The position numbers and the translations under genes were made by a program. Under the pieces are notes generated by a model. That model worked only from the letters and a program-made list of their open reading frames with translations. It had not been told where the DNA came from and made no database searches. From NCBI GenBank assembly GCA_028455995.1, contig JABELC010000003.1, positions 1,860,001 through 1,924,000 on the forward strand: a DNA stretch of 64,000 bases, read 5' to 3'. Positions 22,458 to 34,602 of this stretch are shown here, one piece after another (positions within the stretch are counted from its first letter, which is position 1; each line of letters starts with the position of its first letter). This DNA is from Scleromitrula shiraiana (Eukaryota; Ascomycota; Leotiomycetes; Helotiales; Sclerotiniaceae).

Positions 22458-24469
22458 TCAACCCAAAGCCAGAAAAGCGGCCGAAATAGTCGACTTATCA
22501 TACTTAACATATTTCCCTTTCCCCTTATCAATCTCATGATAACGATCCCAAAACCTCCCATAAAGCGGTTCAATCAACTGTTGAACCTGTCTAGCCAATA
22601 CCTCTCTAACCTCCTTCTCCATAACAAATCCCTTATGTTTCTGAACAAGCTCATCAAAACTAGTATTGAAAGAGCGGAATTTTTCTTTAATGGCATCTTT
22701 ATCTTTACTATTGAGACCCTTGACAATCGCTGACGAATCAATGGTATTAGCAGATCCAGATTGAGGTCGTTGATTTCCTCGGTTTGTGTATTGTACATCG
22801 AGGAGATATCCAGATGGTTCTCTCCATGCTGCTGTGTAGAGTGATGAGCCGGTTTTGATCCATTTTTCGACATCTGCAATGTTGGATGCGAGGAGGGGTC
22901 GCAGACCAGAGGTTTGAATGATACGTTCTACAACGGTGGCGTTGTTTGCGATGAAGACTCCTAAAGCAGGTTTGCTTTTTAGTAATGGTTTGGCCTTTCC
23001 TTCGAGTGATGAGATGAGGGTTTCAATTGTGTCAATACAATAATGGGCGAAGATTTGCTTGCCATCTGCATTGACGTCAAATGTTTTAAGACTTGGAATT
23101 TGTTCCGATGATCCCCTTGGACCTTCGACTGCTTTCCATCCTCCATCTCCTATGGATATCATGATACTTGATATGGGTCGTAAGAAATCCACCATTGTTT
23201 GTAATCGGGTCATTGTTTCGGTAGTGATCGGTATTGTGGATGCATCCAAGGGTATTGTTGGTAACAGATTTATTTTCTGTCGGGTGTTTTCCAGAAGTTC
23301 ACCTAATGAAGCTTTTCCTGTTTCCCTAATCGGTTTCAATGCTGCAGCAAACGAGGGTTTCAGCTCGCCGGTTCTACTCTCCAGGTTTGAAGAAAGATTA
23401 GAGATAATCTCGACGATCTCATAAGCAAGGTAACAGTCGGTAGTCAAATTTGCCTTGATATGCGTATTTAACTCTCGAAGTGTTCTAGCCAGCTCTGCTA
23501 TCGCACCTTGACATGTAAGATTGAAAACCTTTCCCCATTCATCGCGAGTAAATAAAGCACATATGTTGTCGTATTCCGCCAAAAATGCCCCCTCCATTCC
23601 CATAGCATACGTCCCGATTCCATTTGTTCCTTGTCGATATATAGCATCCGGTGTCTTCTTTTTCGCCGTATTTAAAGATGCTGATGCCAGATTTTGTAGT
23701 GTAGTCTTTAAGAAAGGACCCCTAACGCTTGCGTAAGATTGCATAACAGGAGACTCTTTCACAAATCCCGAATCTCTAACAACCGATCCAATGTAATTCG
23801 TAATGAGACCTAATCGCGTAGTTTTGTCCTGAGACAATAGAGGGAATGGTTGGTTCTTGATGATATAATGTAATGGTTCAAGTGGTTGTGAATCTTCCTG
23901 AAGAAGTCCTTGAAAATGCGATTCCAACTGCGTGTTCCCAGATTTCGATAACTTGCTGAGATCCACCATGGCTTGTTGATTTGATCGCAGATTCGTTCGT
24001 TTCATATCACCGAGGGCTTTATTAACACGCTTCACTGAGCTCAAAAAGGCTGCCAGTCCGGCATTTTCAGGTCTATAGAAAGTTAATTAAGCCTTGAGCT
24101 ATTCTGAGATATATTCATACCCCTTCCTAATGATATCTTCCTCATTGTTTTTGATGTCCGAAGGTTGTCTAAGGCGATCAATGGCAGAAATTACTGCATC
24201 GATATCTGCAGATCAAATTAGTATATGAAAGCGGAGTGATTCGACACAGGGAAGATATTACTCTGTCCCAAAATTTGAAGCTTTTGTGTATTGCCATAGA
24301 TAGGTCCCACAGCTTCTTGCACCCCCTTTCCTGTAGCATCCAAACGACTTAAAGAAGCTTGAATCTTCTTAGTCAATTGACTTGTCTTATCTAATCTCGA
24401 TTTCAAGACATCAACCTCAGCTCTAGCTTCTTCATCTGCTGCTTGCCTCGAGCCTAAGCCTACAGCCAT
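22458..24469 (-). CDS. EXO70: Exocyst complex component Exo70
   Basis: Three exons (24469-24262, 24205-24121, 24072-22458) with 56- and 48-bp introns give 635 residues, close to yeast Exo70 (623). The start MAVGLGSRQAADEEARAEVD leads into the conserved N-terminal coiled coil (TSQLTKKIQASLSRLDATGK, IYGNTQKLQILGQ). Then come RVNKALGDMKRTNLRSNQQA and a long helical-rod body. The C-terminal end, QQLIEPLYGRFWDRYHEIDK..KYVKYDKS, is the PIP2-binding domain D. Exo70 tethers secretory vesicles at sites of polar growth by binding PI(4,5)P2 and Rho GTPases. An in-frame upstream ATG exists near 24535, but the chosen start matches the family. No lesions are seen. Confidence 0.95.
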
Positions 24470-25267
24470 TTTTGATGATTGAAGAGACCAAGCACTTCTA
24501 TTCAGAGAACCTATATGTAAAGGTTCTGAATACATAATGGGAATTCGTTTGGGGGGGGTGTTTACACTAAACCCTTTATGATGACGTGAGGCGGTGGCTT
24601 GCAGCAAATTAATTTCTATTTGTGGAGATAGTTTCGGAATAAAATTATTAATAGAGAATGATGGTATGGAAATTTTGAGATTCATGCAAATGGAGATGGA
24701 AATGGGAATGAAAATGGGAATGAAAATGGGAATGAAAATGAGAATGGAGAAGATTATCAAGAAATGATGAAAAGTATATCTTCATATATATATATATATT
24801 TTTCTGAAGCTGAGGAGGCAAGATTGAACTTTTCATATTGTACCTGAAATACCATTTTTGCCTAATAAGTATGTAAATTCTAGATTTTCCTAGGTAAGTA
24901 TCAAAAAAAGTCGGATAAGGAAGGCGAAATGGGCAAAATACGGCAAAATGTAAGGTTCAACCCAAAAAACTGACGGCGTATATATACATAAGGAAAATAT
25001 CAATACATTGTCCTACATCTTACCTGCTTACTTACTACCACGTAATTACCTTTAGATTTATATCTTCAATTTTCTCAATATCAATATCAATATCAATATC
25101 AATCTCACTCTCACTCTCACTCTTATTATTCTTCTTATATCCCAAGGTCGATCTGATATAAAGTAAGAAATATTATTCAAGTGCTGGTAGTATGTCATTC
25201 TTTAACATGTGGCGTATACTATGAAAGAATATTTTAATATTTTCACTAGCCACCCCACCTAAAATCA
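24470..25267. other. EXO70 upstream region with dodecamer repeat
   Basis: It carries the GGGAATGAAAAT repeat, a TA microsatellite (24785-24800), and AATATC and TCTCAC repeats at about 25075-25125. No gene is seen. It ends at the target-site duplication of the transposon relic. Confidence 0.5.
24696..24745. repeat. Dodecamer tandem repeat GGGAATGAAAAT
   Basis: About four copies lie in the EXO70 leader or promoter, ~230-275 bp upstream of the start codon. The repeat length is a multiple of three, so on the minus strand it extends a spurious frame (HFHSHFHSHFHSHF). Confidence 0.75.
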
Positions 25268-25275
25268 GGGTTTGA

Positions 25276-26346
25276 TTATCTTATCCTCAGACCCTTCGAT
25301 ATATTGCCCCACATAAAATTTTTTTGACCAATAATAATCTTTAATTTTTACTTAAAATGCATCGAAGGGTTTGAAAGTATTTGATCGTTGTTTTAGTGTA
25401 AATATAAACAAATCGATATATTAATGATTTTTTAAATAATTATAATAAATTAATTAATAATTATAATTTTTTAGGGCTGATTATATAAATTAAAATGCAT
25501 TTTTTTATTATTTTTATATATATTATATTATTATAATTTAAAATTTTAATATATAATTATATTATTAAAAAAAAAAAAGTATATTTTTAAACATAAATAT
25601 TTTCAAATTATTATTAGTATTTATTTTTTTAAAAATTAATAATTATAATTTTTTTAAATAAATCTAATAATATATTGAAGATTTTTTAATCGATCTAATC
25701 TTTATTATATAAAAAAATCTTTTAAAAAGAATTATAATTATTAATTTTGAAAAGAGTAAGTGTTTTATTATTCTTTACTATTTTTAAAATATATGCTTTA
25801 AACTTAAAGCATTTTATATCAAAATTCAATTTCAACTCTAATTATTTTAACCTTTTTCAATATTTATCACAATGCTGTTGATGTAATTTATAGATCTGTA
25901 AAATATTTAGTTTAAAATAATAATTCGATTAAATTTAAAATCATCATTAGTATATAAATATTGAAGATAGAAAAGTTGAATAAGTTCGGGTTTAAAACAA
26001 ATTTTGTTTATATAAAATTTTTAAAAATAAAATTTTAAATCAATTATATAATTTAAATATTTAGTGCTAATTGTATAGATAATAATAAATAAGAGTTTTC
26101 AAATGATATAATTTTTTTTTTAATAAATTATAATTAAAAAATAAAAATATAATGTTAAAATGCTTTTATCAAACAAAATCAATTTTTTATTAAAAAAATG
26201 CTCAAAGTGCTTTAGACTTTTGTGGTGTTGAACTTGTTTTGGTTAAAAAATGGGCCATTTTCGTATTAAAATATTAGTAATTTTTTTATATTATAATATT
26301 CTAAGTTATTATTCAATTCAACTCTAAGGGTCTGAGGATGAGATAA
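25276..26346. mobile_element. Non-autonomous DNA transposon relic, 21-bp TIRs, 8-bp TSD
   Basis: The left terminus TTATCTTATCCTCAGACCCTT (25276-25296) and the right terminus (26326-26346) are inverted repeats with one mismatch in 21 bp. GGGTTTGA sits immediately outside both ends (25268-25275 and 26347-26354), a perfect 8-bp target-site duplication. An 8-bp duplication is characteristic of the hAT superfamily. A 9-bp (MULE-like) reading is conceivable because an A precedes both GGGTTTGA copies. The 1.07-kb interior is extremely AT-rich and has no coding frame, consistent with RIP. The element lies between EXO70 and the phospholipase gene. Confidence 0.85.
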
Positions 26347-26583
26347 GGGTTTGACCATCTTTAAATTTTCTATAATTATTTTTCATTGTTCTTTTCCATC
26401 ATACTTCCCTACATACAGTATGATTTGTATCTCCTTAGCATTTCTTTCCTTGAAAAATTACATAGTACTCACTTATTACTCCACCATGGATATAACAATA
26501 TTATTCCCTTTCTATATTCCATGTTGATTTGCCATTGAATTGCTCTGAACCATTATTCATGATATTCATGACATTCTTTCGTC

Positions 26584-29163
26584 ATGTTCCGTGCAAACCT
26601 TCCAAGTTGTGCATTACTCCGACCTTTAAATTTATCCTGCAGTAGTATTGGATATGGGTCGAGACCTTATCAAAAATTTAGTTCTACAACATCATTTCGT
26701 TGGCATTTGAAACCTTCGTCCATTAAAACTCAAACACGAAGTTTATTCTTTTCGTCAAACAAGAAAAAGAAGGAGTCACATCCCAAGATGTCTTCAATAT
26801 CAAAATCAATGTATGGGGTAACCTCTACCATAATGGCATTAGGTATCTTCTATATCCTTTACCAAAACTCATATATACAACCATTACCCGCCACAAGATT
26901 GCGGAGAAAACCTGGGGAGAAAAAAGTGGACGAAGTGGTGATAGAAGAGGAACAAGCTGTTGAGAACGTACAAGAACTTTCAGCTCTTCCATTTCAAGAA
27001 GATGCGGAAGCAGGAAATGATTCGGCATGGGGAAGTTTTATCGGAAAATTTAACAATTTTTCAATCATGAGCAACCAACAATGGGCCAGTGTTTCGGGAA
27101 CTGTTACCGATTTCATTATACCAGAGTGGGCTAAAGTTTTACCTGGTTATATTGAAAAATTACGAAGAGAATTGAATATGGCACCAGGTTCTCTGGCAGA
27201 GGAAATATGGAATGAAGCTCGTGACCCTGATATTAACCCCGAAATTAATTACTCCGCATCAGTACGAGTCTCGGATGATATATCGGAGGAGGAAAAAGAC
27301 TTTTTGAGAAAAAGGAAAGTGAAGACTACCATCGCGCTGGCAAAATATCTCGGACTTCCAGAGGATTCTGTTCATCCGGATGATGTTCCATGCATTGCTA
27401 TGGTAGGCTCTGGTGGTGGGCTTAGAGCTCTTGTTGCTGGTACAGGTTCAATGTTAGCATCCGCTGAGGATGGCTTGTTCGATTGTGTCACCTATACAGC
27501 TGGTGTTAGTGGTAGCTGTTGGTTGCAAGCTCTATTTAATTCATCCATTAGTGAACGTCGCTTAGATCGATTGGTTGATCATCTAAAAGCTCGAATCGGT
27601 ATACATATCGCGTATCCACCAGTTGCGTTGTCGATGCTTAACTCTGCTCCAACGAACAAGTTTCTTCTCAGCGGTTTCGTAGAGAAGTTAAAAGGAGATC
27701 CTAATGCAGAATTTGGCTTGGTAGATATTTATGGATTGCTGCTAGCTGCAAGGCTACTTGTACCGAAAGGGGAGCTCGGAGTAGATGACCGAAATCTGAA
27801 GATTTCAAACCAACGCGACTACATCAAAGAAGGTGAAAATCCAATGCCAATATACACTGCGGTGCGTCACGAAATTCCCATACTGGAGGAGTCTAGCGAG
27901 TTGGAGAAGATGACGGATAGTCCCTCCGAGGAAACTAAGAAAAAAGCGAAAAAGGAAGCATGGTTTCAATGGTTTGAAATAACACCTTTCGAAATATTTT
28001 GTGAAGAGTTTGGAGCCGGAATCCCTACATGGGCAATAGGTCGAAAATTTGAGGGTGGGAAAGATCTCCCTCATGAAGATACAGGTTTGCGCACACCAGA
28101 ACTTCGATTACCACTGCTCTTTGGCATCTTTGGAAGTGCTTTCTGCGCTACTTTAAGCCATTATTATAGGGAGGTTCGGCCTCTAGTCAAAGGGCTAGTA
28201 GGTTTTGGTGGAATCGATGATGTGATCGAAGGTCGTAATGAAGACCTAAGTAAAGTTCATCCCATCGATCCAGCCTCCATCCCAAACTTTACCTACAAAA
28301 TGGAAGGAAAATTACCTGAAACGGCACCGGCAAGCATTTACGAAAGTAAACATTTACAGCTAATGGATGCTGGCATGTCCAACAATTTACCTATTTATCC
28401 CCTGCTACGCCCTGGTCGCGAGGTTGACGTCCTGATTGCATTTGATGCAAGTGCAGATGTCAAAACCGACAATTGGTTATCGGTTGCTGATGGATACGCG
28501 CGACAACGTGGCATCAAAGGCTGGCCCGTTGGGGTTGGCTGGCCAAAATCCTCGGACACAGCCGAGAAAACCGCAGGTCAGCTTGACGAAGCTCAAGCAC
28601 GTTCGACTGCCGAGGCAGAGTCTAAACTCGAAGATGCGAAAGTCGATCAGGCTGAACATCTCAAGGAAGTAATACGGTCAGATGGGAAGGAAAAACTCAA
28701 TAGTACCGACCCGGAAGATAGCGGTGATTTGGGTTACTGTACGGTTTGGGTTGGTACGACGGAGGAACGAACAACGGCGACGGATAGCGATGAGCCCCCG
28801 CCCTCTAAAGCGGTGAAGGAAGATTGGCAACTTCTGGAGCCGGATGCGGGTATTGCAGTAGTGTATCTACCATTTCTGAGCAACCCCAAGGTCGAGGGTG
28901 TAGATCCTGCCATCAACGATTACATGAGTACATGGAATTTCGTGTACACCCCTGAGGATATCGATAACGTGGTGAGACTTGCACGGGCAAATTACGACGA
29001 GGGGAGGGAACAGGTTAGGGCGACGATAAGAGCGGTTTATGAGAGGAAGAAAAAGATGAGGGAGGAGAGGGAAGCGGAGGAAAAGGAACAGAGGTGGAGG
29101 AGGAAAGTTAGGTTGGGGACTGTGGGGAAGAAGGGAGAGGGCGATCATTTCCATCTTACTTGA
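26584..29163 (+). CDS. plaA: cPLA2-type (PLA2c family) phospholipase with mitochondrial-type N-terminus
   Basis: A single exon encodes 859 residues. The catalytic domain shows the glycine-rich oxyanion loop GSGGGLRAL (~residue 275), the nucleophile elbow AGVSGSCW (Ser309) and the catalytic Asp in LMDAGMSNNLPIYPLL (Asp595), the Ser-Asp dyad of cytosolic PLA2/lysophospholipase enzymes that deacylate glycerophospholipids. Residues 1-65 are rich in Arg, Ser and Phe without acidic residues, followed by a hydrophobic segment (VTSTIMALGIFYILYQNSYI). This looks like a mitochondrial presequence plus one membrane anchor, as described for Aspergillus PlaA. A charged insert (KTAGQLDEAQARSTAEAESK) and a basic coiled C-terminus are present. 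There is no C2 domain. The symbol is assigned by similarity to the PlaA type and is tentative. Confidence 0.88.
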   Translation: MFRANLPSCALLRPLNLSCSSIGYGSRPYQKFSSTTSFRWHLKPSSIKTQTRSLFFSSNKKKKESHPKMSSISKSMYGVTSTIMALGIFYILYQNSYIQPLPATRLRRKPGEKKVDEVVIEEEQAVENVQELSALPFQEDAEAGNDSAWGSFIGKFNNFSIMSNQQWASVSGTVTDFIIPEWAKVLPGYIEKLRRELNMAPGSLAEEIWNEARDPDINPEINYSASVRVSDDISEEEKDFLRKRKVKTTIALAKYLGLPEDSVHPDDVPCIAMVGSGGGLRALVAGTGSMLASAEDGLFDCVTYTAGVSGSCWLQALFNSSISERRLDRLVDHLKARIGIHIAYPPVALSMLNSAPTNKFLLSGFVEKLKGDPNAEFGLVDIYGLLLAARLLVPKGELGVDDRNLKISNQRDYIKEGENPMPIYTAVRHEIPILEESSELEKMTDSPSEETKKKAKKEAWFQWFEITPFEIFCEEFGAGIPTWAIGRKFEGGKDLPHEDTGLRTPELRLPLLFGIFGSAFCATLSHYYREVRPLVKGLVGFGGIDDVIEGRNEDLSKVHPIDPASIPNFTYKMEGKLPETAPASIYESKHLQLMDAGMSNNLPIYPLLRPGREVDVLIAFDASADVKTDNWLSVADGYARQRGIKGWPVGVGWPKSSDTAEKTAGQLDEAQARSTAEAESKLEDAKVDQAEHLKEVIRSDGKEKLNSTDPEDSGDLGYCTVWVGTTEERTTATDSDEPPPSKAVKEDWQLLEPDAGIAVVYLPFLSNPKVEGVDPAINDYMSTWNFVYTPEDIDNVVRLARANYDEGREQVRATIRAVYERKKKMREEREAEEKEQRWRRKVRLGTVGKKGEGDHFHLT

Positions 29164-29977
29164 GGATGAGAAGTTGGAAGTGTAGGAGAAGAAAAGAAGG
29201 CGAAACAAAACAGCACTTCCTTTCCTCGCTTCAATTACATCAAAAATCAGATTCATCGAATTGAATTGAATCGGTATTTGCGCAACAGCACCATCCGGAA
29301 CTTTCACAGATACGACAGATCCATTTATGGTAATACAGTACATCCATACATCCATACATACCGACCGACTGAAGACAGAAACAAATGTCTCAAGAACAAG
29401 AAGGAGAATTCCCGCTTTCGATCCAATAAATACATCAATTAATCAATCGATAGACCCGCTCCGCCTTTTCATACAGTGGGATTTATTGACAGACGGGATA
29501 CTTATTTACAGTGGGACGTTCGGACACCGCCCGCTGGCTGTGCGTGCTTCCTGGGGATGTATGGATGGATAGATGGATATCCGATTTCGTGATATCCGCT
29601 GTAACCGACATGATGGGTGATCGATCAGTTCGTCGAGATTATTTACATGCTGCTGGGCTGATAAATAAATAATTAAATAATTAAATAAATAAATAAATAA
29701 ATATAGTAATTTATAAAACAAAGCTAGTAGTATATATATTTTATGTACATTTTATGTATTCCGTGCGATGCATTTTATCGTAGCTATGCATATCAAATAA
29801 TACATACATACATACTCGAGTATCATAATGGTTTGGTCGAATTGCTAATGTGTGTTTATATCTATCTATTTAATTCGTGCTTTATTTATTTTCCCTTTCT
29901 TTTCTTTTCTTTTCTTTTTTGTGCATATATTCTATATATCTATATATATATATATATAGATATAAAGTAGATGGATG

Positions 29978-30020
<43 letters not shown>

Positions 30021-30163
30021 TAGGCTAGTTCTTACTTGCACAGAAACAATAATATATATATATATATCATCTATCATCTATCATCAATCAATCAATCATC
30101 TATCATCTATCAATCAATCATCAATCAATCCCTCAGTCCTCGCTCAGACATCTACTTATTATC

Positions 30164-30194
<31 letters not shown>

Positions 30195-30753
30195 CCATCT
30201 CACCACGATGCACGAAGTATCTAATTCCCGAAATCATTATCTTTTCATCGAGTTGAGTTGGGTTGAGTTGAGTTGGGTTGGGTTGCGGTTCTCTGTTTTA
30301 TTCACTTTTGTTCACTTTTATGGAGAGTTGATGTGGATGAAGTGAGATGAGGTGAAGGGAAGGGAGGACTGAGGCAGTGACGGGGCTGAGGCAGTGAGGA
30401 AATGGATATGCGCAGTGCTGATGGCTGGATGGATGGATGGATGGATGGATGGGTGTTTTTGAACTGGACGGTGGTCGGTGGTCGTGTTTTAGGTAGGTAT
30501 GCTTGCTTGCTCTCGCTCCACTATGTACGTATGTACGTATTTATGTATTTATGTATTTATATATATATATATGTATATGTAGTTATGGAGACTGGAGTGT
30601 ATATATATAGTTCTAGTATAATATACTCGTACTTAGTAGTATAAATCAACAGAATGATTTTGCGAACACGATGTGATGATTTGACCGACCGAAAAAACAA
30701 AAAAAAAAAAAAAAAAAATATCATCATTATGGATGATATCGTGATTTGAAGTC

Positions 30754-30795
<42 letters not shown>

Positions 30796-33384
30796 GTAGT
30801 TGTAGACCGACTTAAGTTCTCTTACTTAATTTATTATGGGAGCTTTTTGTACGTAGCACTCACTACGTACAAACGTTACGTGAACATATCATATCATATC
30901 GTTCGTTCACGGGTGGTTCTAACGGTTATGTACGTACGTACCGTCTAGTGCGCACGCATTGATTGATTGATTATATCTTATTACTATTTATTGCCTTACA
31001 GCCTTGCTTGGTTGGTATAGTGTAGTTGGGTTCGTGCCAGACAGACTACTGTTATTAATTGGCATCAACGTCGATGAGTATGAATGTTTTCCTTTGGAAA
31101 TAATGAGTATGTTTGATTGATTAATTAATCCTTCCCTCCCCCCTTCCTATATATGGTTTCGTACCCTTGGTTGAATATCCAAATGTAGAAATAACACACG
31201 TGCGATCATTATCATCATATCATATCGTATGGTATGGTATCATATCGCTTCGAACAATTCCATTCGGTGGCTATGCATTCTTGAAATTGGCTAGCAGTTA
31301 GAAGAAAAAGTCTTGGTGGTGAGTTTTCCAAGATTTTGGGGCTGAGAATCAGATTGGAATGGCGGGAATGGTTTGATTTGGTTTAGTTTGGATGATTTGG
31401 CTGGTTTGGAGTTTGGAGTTTGGAGTTTGGAGTGAAGGTTTGGTAGGGTTTAGTATGGTTTAGTATAGTATAGTATAGTATAGTATAGTATGGATGGATA
31501 AGTATAGCCGGTATAAAGATAGAAATTAACGTCATGATATCGTATCGTCTCGTATCGTATTGTATCGTATTGTATCGTATTGGACAATATTTAGAGATAG
31601 ATCGATCATATCATATGAAGATTTTGTACATACTCAATCAAGATTAATGAACAAAAAGAATAAAAAACAGAATAAAATAAAATAAAATAAAATAAAATAG
31701 ATTAAACCCCTTACAAAAATGGAAACGAAAAAAGAGAGAGCTGGAGAGAGAGTTACATGTAAGTAAAAATGAGGAGATATTTTTATTTTGTACAACTTCG
31801 TATTCTCCAGTACATACCTAACATTGAACATTGCTTGCTCTACATAATTCTATTGACGGTCTTCCCGAGGTACGTACGCTGGTATTTGGGGGGGGGGGGG
31901 GGTTGTAGATAAAGCGGAAAAAACCCTTGGTAACTCTGCATGAAATGTAATGCTAATGCTAATGCTATGCTATGCTAATGCTATGCCATGCCGAGTTCTT
32001 GACAGACGGTGAAGATTCGACCTTACCTTGGGAAAGAAATCTATGGTACGGAATGTATGGTATAGTGATTTTGTTGGATGATACGATTTATGGTATAATA
32101 GTATGGTATAATAGTATGGTATAATAGTATGGTATAATGGTATAGTAACGAGGGTAAGGTAATAAAATAAGTAATAAGTATATGGCTGATTTTGTGGGGG
32201 GAGGAAGATCATGCTGATGGATCTAATATCAATGTGTAGTAGACTATGAATAGATGCAAGGTAAATACTGGTACTGTACTGCTTACTGACCATCTATCCA
32301 TCTATTCATACATCTATCCATCTATTCATACATCTATTCATCTATTCATCCATCCATCCATCCATCCATCTATCCATCCATAAACAATTTTATGTGAAAC
32401 CATCAAAATGCCGTAATGAACATAAAAACTATTCATCATTCATATTAATTAAAATTTATATTTACTTATTGATTTTGCTATACACTTTATTATTTTTAGT
32501 TTGTCTCAGAAATATAGAAATCATCCCGTTTGCCCACTTTGAAAAGTCTTGAAAAGTCTTGAAAAGTCTTGAAAAGTCTTGAAAAGTTTTAAAAATCCAA
32601 TAAATAAATCCACATTCTGTCATCAATGATCCCATTTTCGAATATCTACTACCTTTTTCATCGGTTTTTCATCTATATCCATAGTACATCCATAGTACGT
32701 ACATCCATCCATACCGGCCATAGTAACTACTACTAGTTACCATTTTCCGCCTTATGATATCCACAACCTTCCATTAAAAAAAAAAAAAAAAATAACAACA
32801 CACAAAAAAACACATTCGCTATTCCTTTTTATACGTTTTACTTTCGTTTATTATTGATCATGTAGATTAAAAAGACAAGAGAGAGAAAGGAAGATTGAGA
32901 ATTAAAATTGCTGTTTATTTTCTTTACTCTTTTTCTTGTGCATATATATGTTGTTCAATTAAATTCTTCTTTTTGTATTCAATCGTTTTTACTTGTATCT
33001 TTAAGAGAATTCTTATCAACTCTCTCCCAACCATTCATTCATTCATTCATTCATTCATTCCCCTTCTTTCAAACCAAAACCCCCCTCCCCAATTGAAGAA
33101 TAATAAATAAGAAAAGAGAGAGAGAGAGAGAGAGAGAGAAAAACCTCGGAAGTGTCAAAGTTGTATTAAGAAATTTGGGCTTGAAAAAGTGGCTTCAATC
33201 TTGGCAACGCTTCAATTCATATAGAGTGAACCTTTGACCGCATATATTCATTCATGCGTCTAGCCATATATCTACACAACTTTCCATATTCATTCCACCA
33301 CGAGGCTTGTTACATGCCATTGTTTCTCACTTTTTAACTTCGACCAACCCCTCTTTACAATATCTATCACTCTCCTCCAAAGTT
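29164..33384. other. 4.2-kb microsatellite desert upstream of the cyclin gene
   Basis: Arrays include GATA (29970-30017), TGGA (30426-30451), poly-A (about 30698-30718), ACTT (30754-30795), ATAGT (about 31460-31490), a GGTATAATAGTAT 13-mer (about 32095-32145), CATC (32337-32370), GAAAAGTCTT (32541-32590), ATTC (about 33033-33060) and AG (33115-33139). Open frames are made of repeats. The last few hundred bases are probably the cyclin promoter and leader. Confidence 0.6.
32541..32590. repeat. Five tandem copies of GAAAAGTCTT
   Basis: Four exact decamers and a fifth with one change (GAAAAGTTTT). AAGACTTTTC-type sequences are not a motif I can assign. Confidence 0.85.
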
Positions 33385-34602
33385 ATGATTTCAACAATGA
33401 CTTCTCCAATGTCAATGGCTTCACGAAAACGTTCTGACAGTATTTCCTCCCTCGAATCTTTTGATTCTGATTTCTTCGAACAAACCTATGTACCTCTTTC
33501 AAATCTACCTACCCCGCCATTATCTTCACACTCACACGACATCACTGCCAATCAATCCCCAATATCACTTTTCAGCTCAGATGAAATCCTAGACCCTGAA
33601 CTTCTAGGTGTGTAACCTTCTACATTAGTTTTCAACCCTATGCAAAACATTCAGGCTAATTTATATTCACATTTAACAGGTCCAGCAATTCACCTAACGA
33701 ATTTGATACCCTCATCCACATCACTCACCTCCCCGTCCATTCAGCTTGTTCACGCCATGCTTAGTCGAGCCTCCCTCCCAATCGAGACACTCGCCCTCGC
33801 AGTCTGCATCCTCGACTCCCTAAATTCGCGATTCGCCCGAAACTGGCGTCATTCCTTCCCCCTTGAACCATATGATTCACTACTTTCCCTCCCGCCCTGC
33901 ATGCAAGAACAGATCGCCCAAACACACATCGACTCGACGCACCCCGAAATAATAATCCTAGCCGCATTAATCCTCGCCAGCAAATTCCTCGACGACGCTC
34001 AATGTCCCACGCGCTACTATGCTCAGAAATGGGCTCAGGCTTCTTGGACCTGTGACCAGATTAATTTTACCCAGAGATGCATCATGGAAAATCTAAATTA
34101 TCGTTTACTGCCCCTTTGGGATGGAGATATCATACAAGAGGCAAAATTGGATATGGCGAGAGCGGCAAAACAATCTCATTCTCGTTCGAATTCGAATTTT
34201 CAATTTCATAATACACAAGTGCCGGATTATTGTCCAGATGAGGAATGTCAATGGTCTCCCTCGAAGTCGGTCTCGAACTCGGTCTCGGTCTCGGGATTAA
34301 GGAGATCGAAACCCGGCCCGATAATCTCAAGTGAGGATATGGGTATGACTTGTGAGGGTATCGATGGAATTTCTCCTACTCCAGTAGAAACTCCTATGAT
34401 TGAGAATATGGGGATAGAAATTGAGATTGAGAAGATGGGGAGAGAAGGGGTATTTGAGGTTCTAGGGACGGCGGCGTTGGATGATGAGACGAAGATTGCT
34501 TTTGGTGGGCAGAGAATGGGACATACACATGGGAGGAGTGATTCGGAACAATTTCCGTTATATATTGATCCTTTGGTGGGCAATATGAATATGGCTTATT
34601 AG
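33385..34602 (+). CDS. PHO80/PCL-type cyclin
   Basis: Exon 1 (33385-33607) and exon 2 (33680-34602) are separated by a 72-bp intron and give 381 residues. The first ~75 residues are Ser/Thr/Pro-rich (SRKRSDSISSLESFDSDFFE). The cyclin box runs from about residue 85: HAMLSRASLPIETLALAVCI, then HPEIIILAALILASKFLDDA and MENLNYRLLPL, the classic helix pattern of Pcl/Pho80 cyclins. The C-terminal third is low-complexity, with an SVSNSVSVSG repeat and an acidic end. Such cyclins bind Pho85-like kinases to control nutrient response, polarity or the cell cycle. Start ATG 33385 is the first in frame. The partner and subclass cannot be fixed from sequence. Confidence 0.85.

Noticed and set aside
29938..29962. 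TA-repeat stretch as a possible promoter
   Set aside because: A simple TATATA microsatellite in a desert with no gene downstream.
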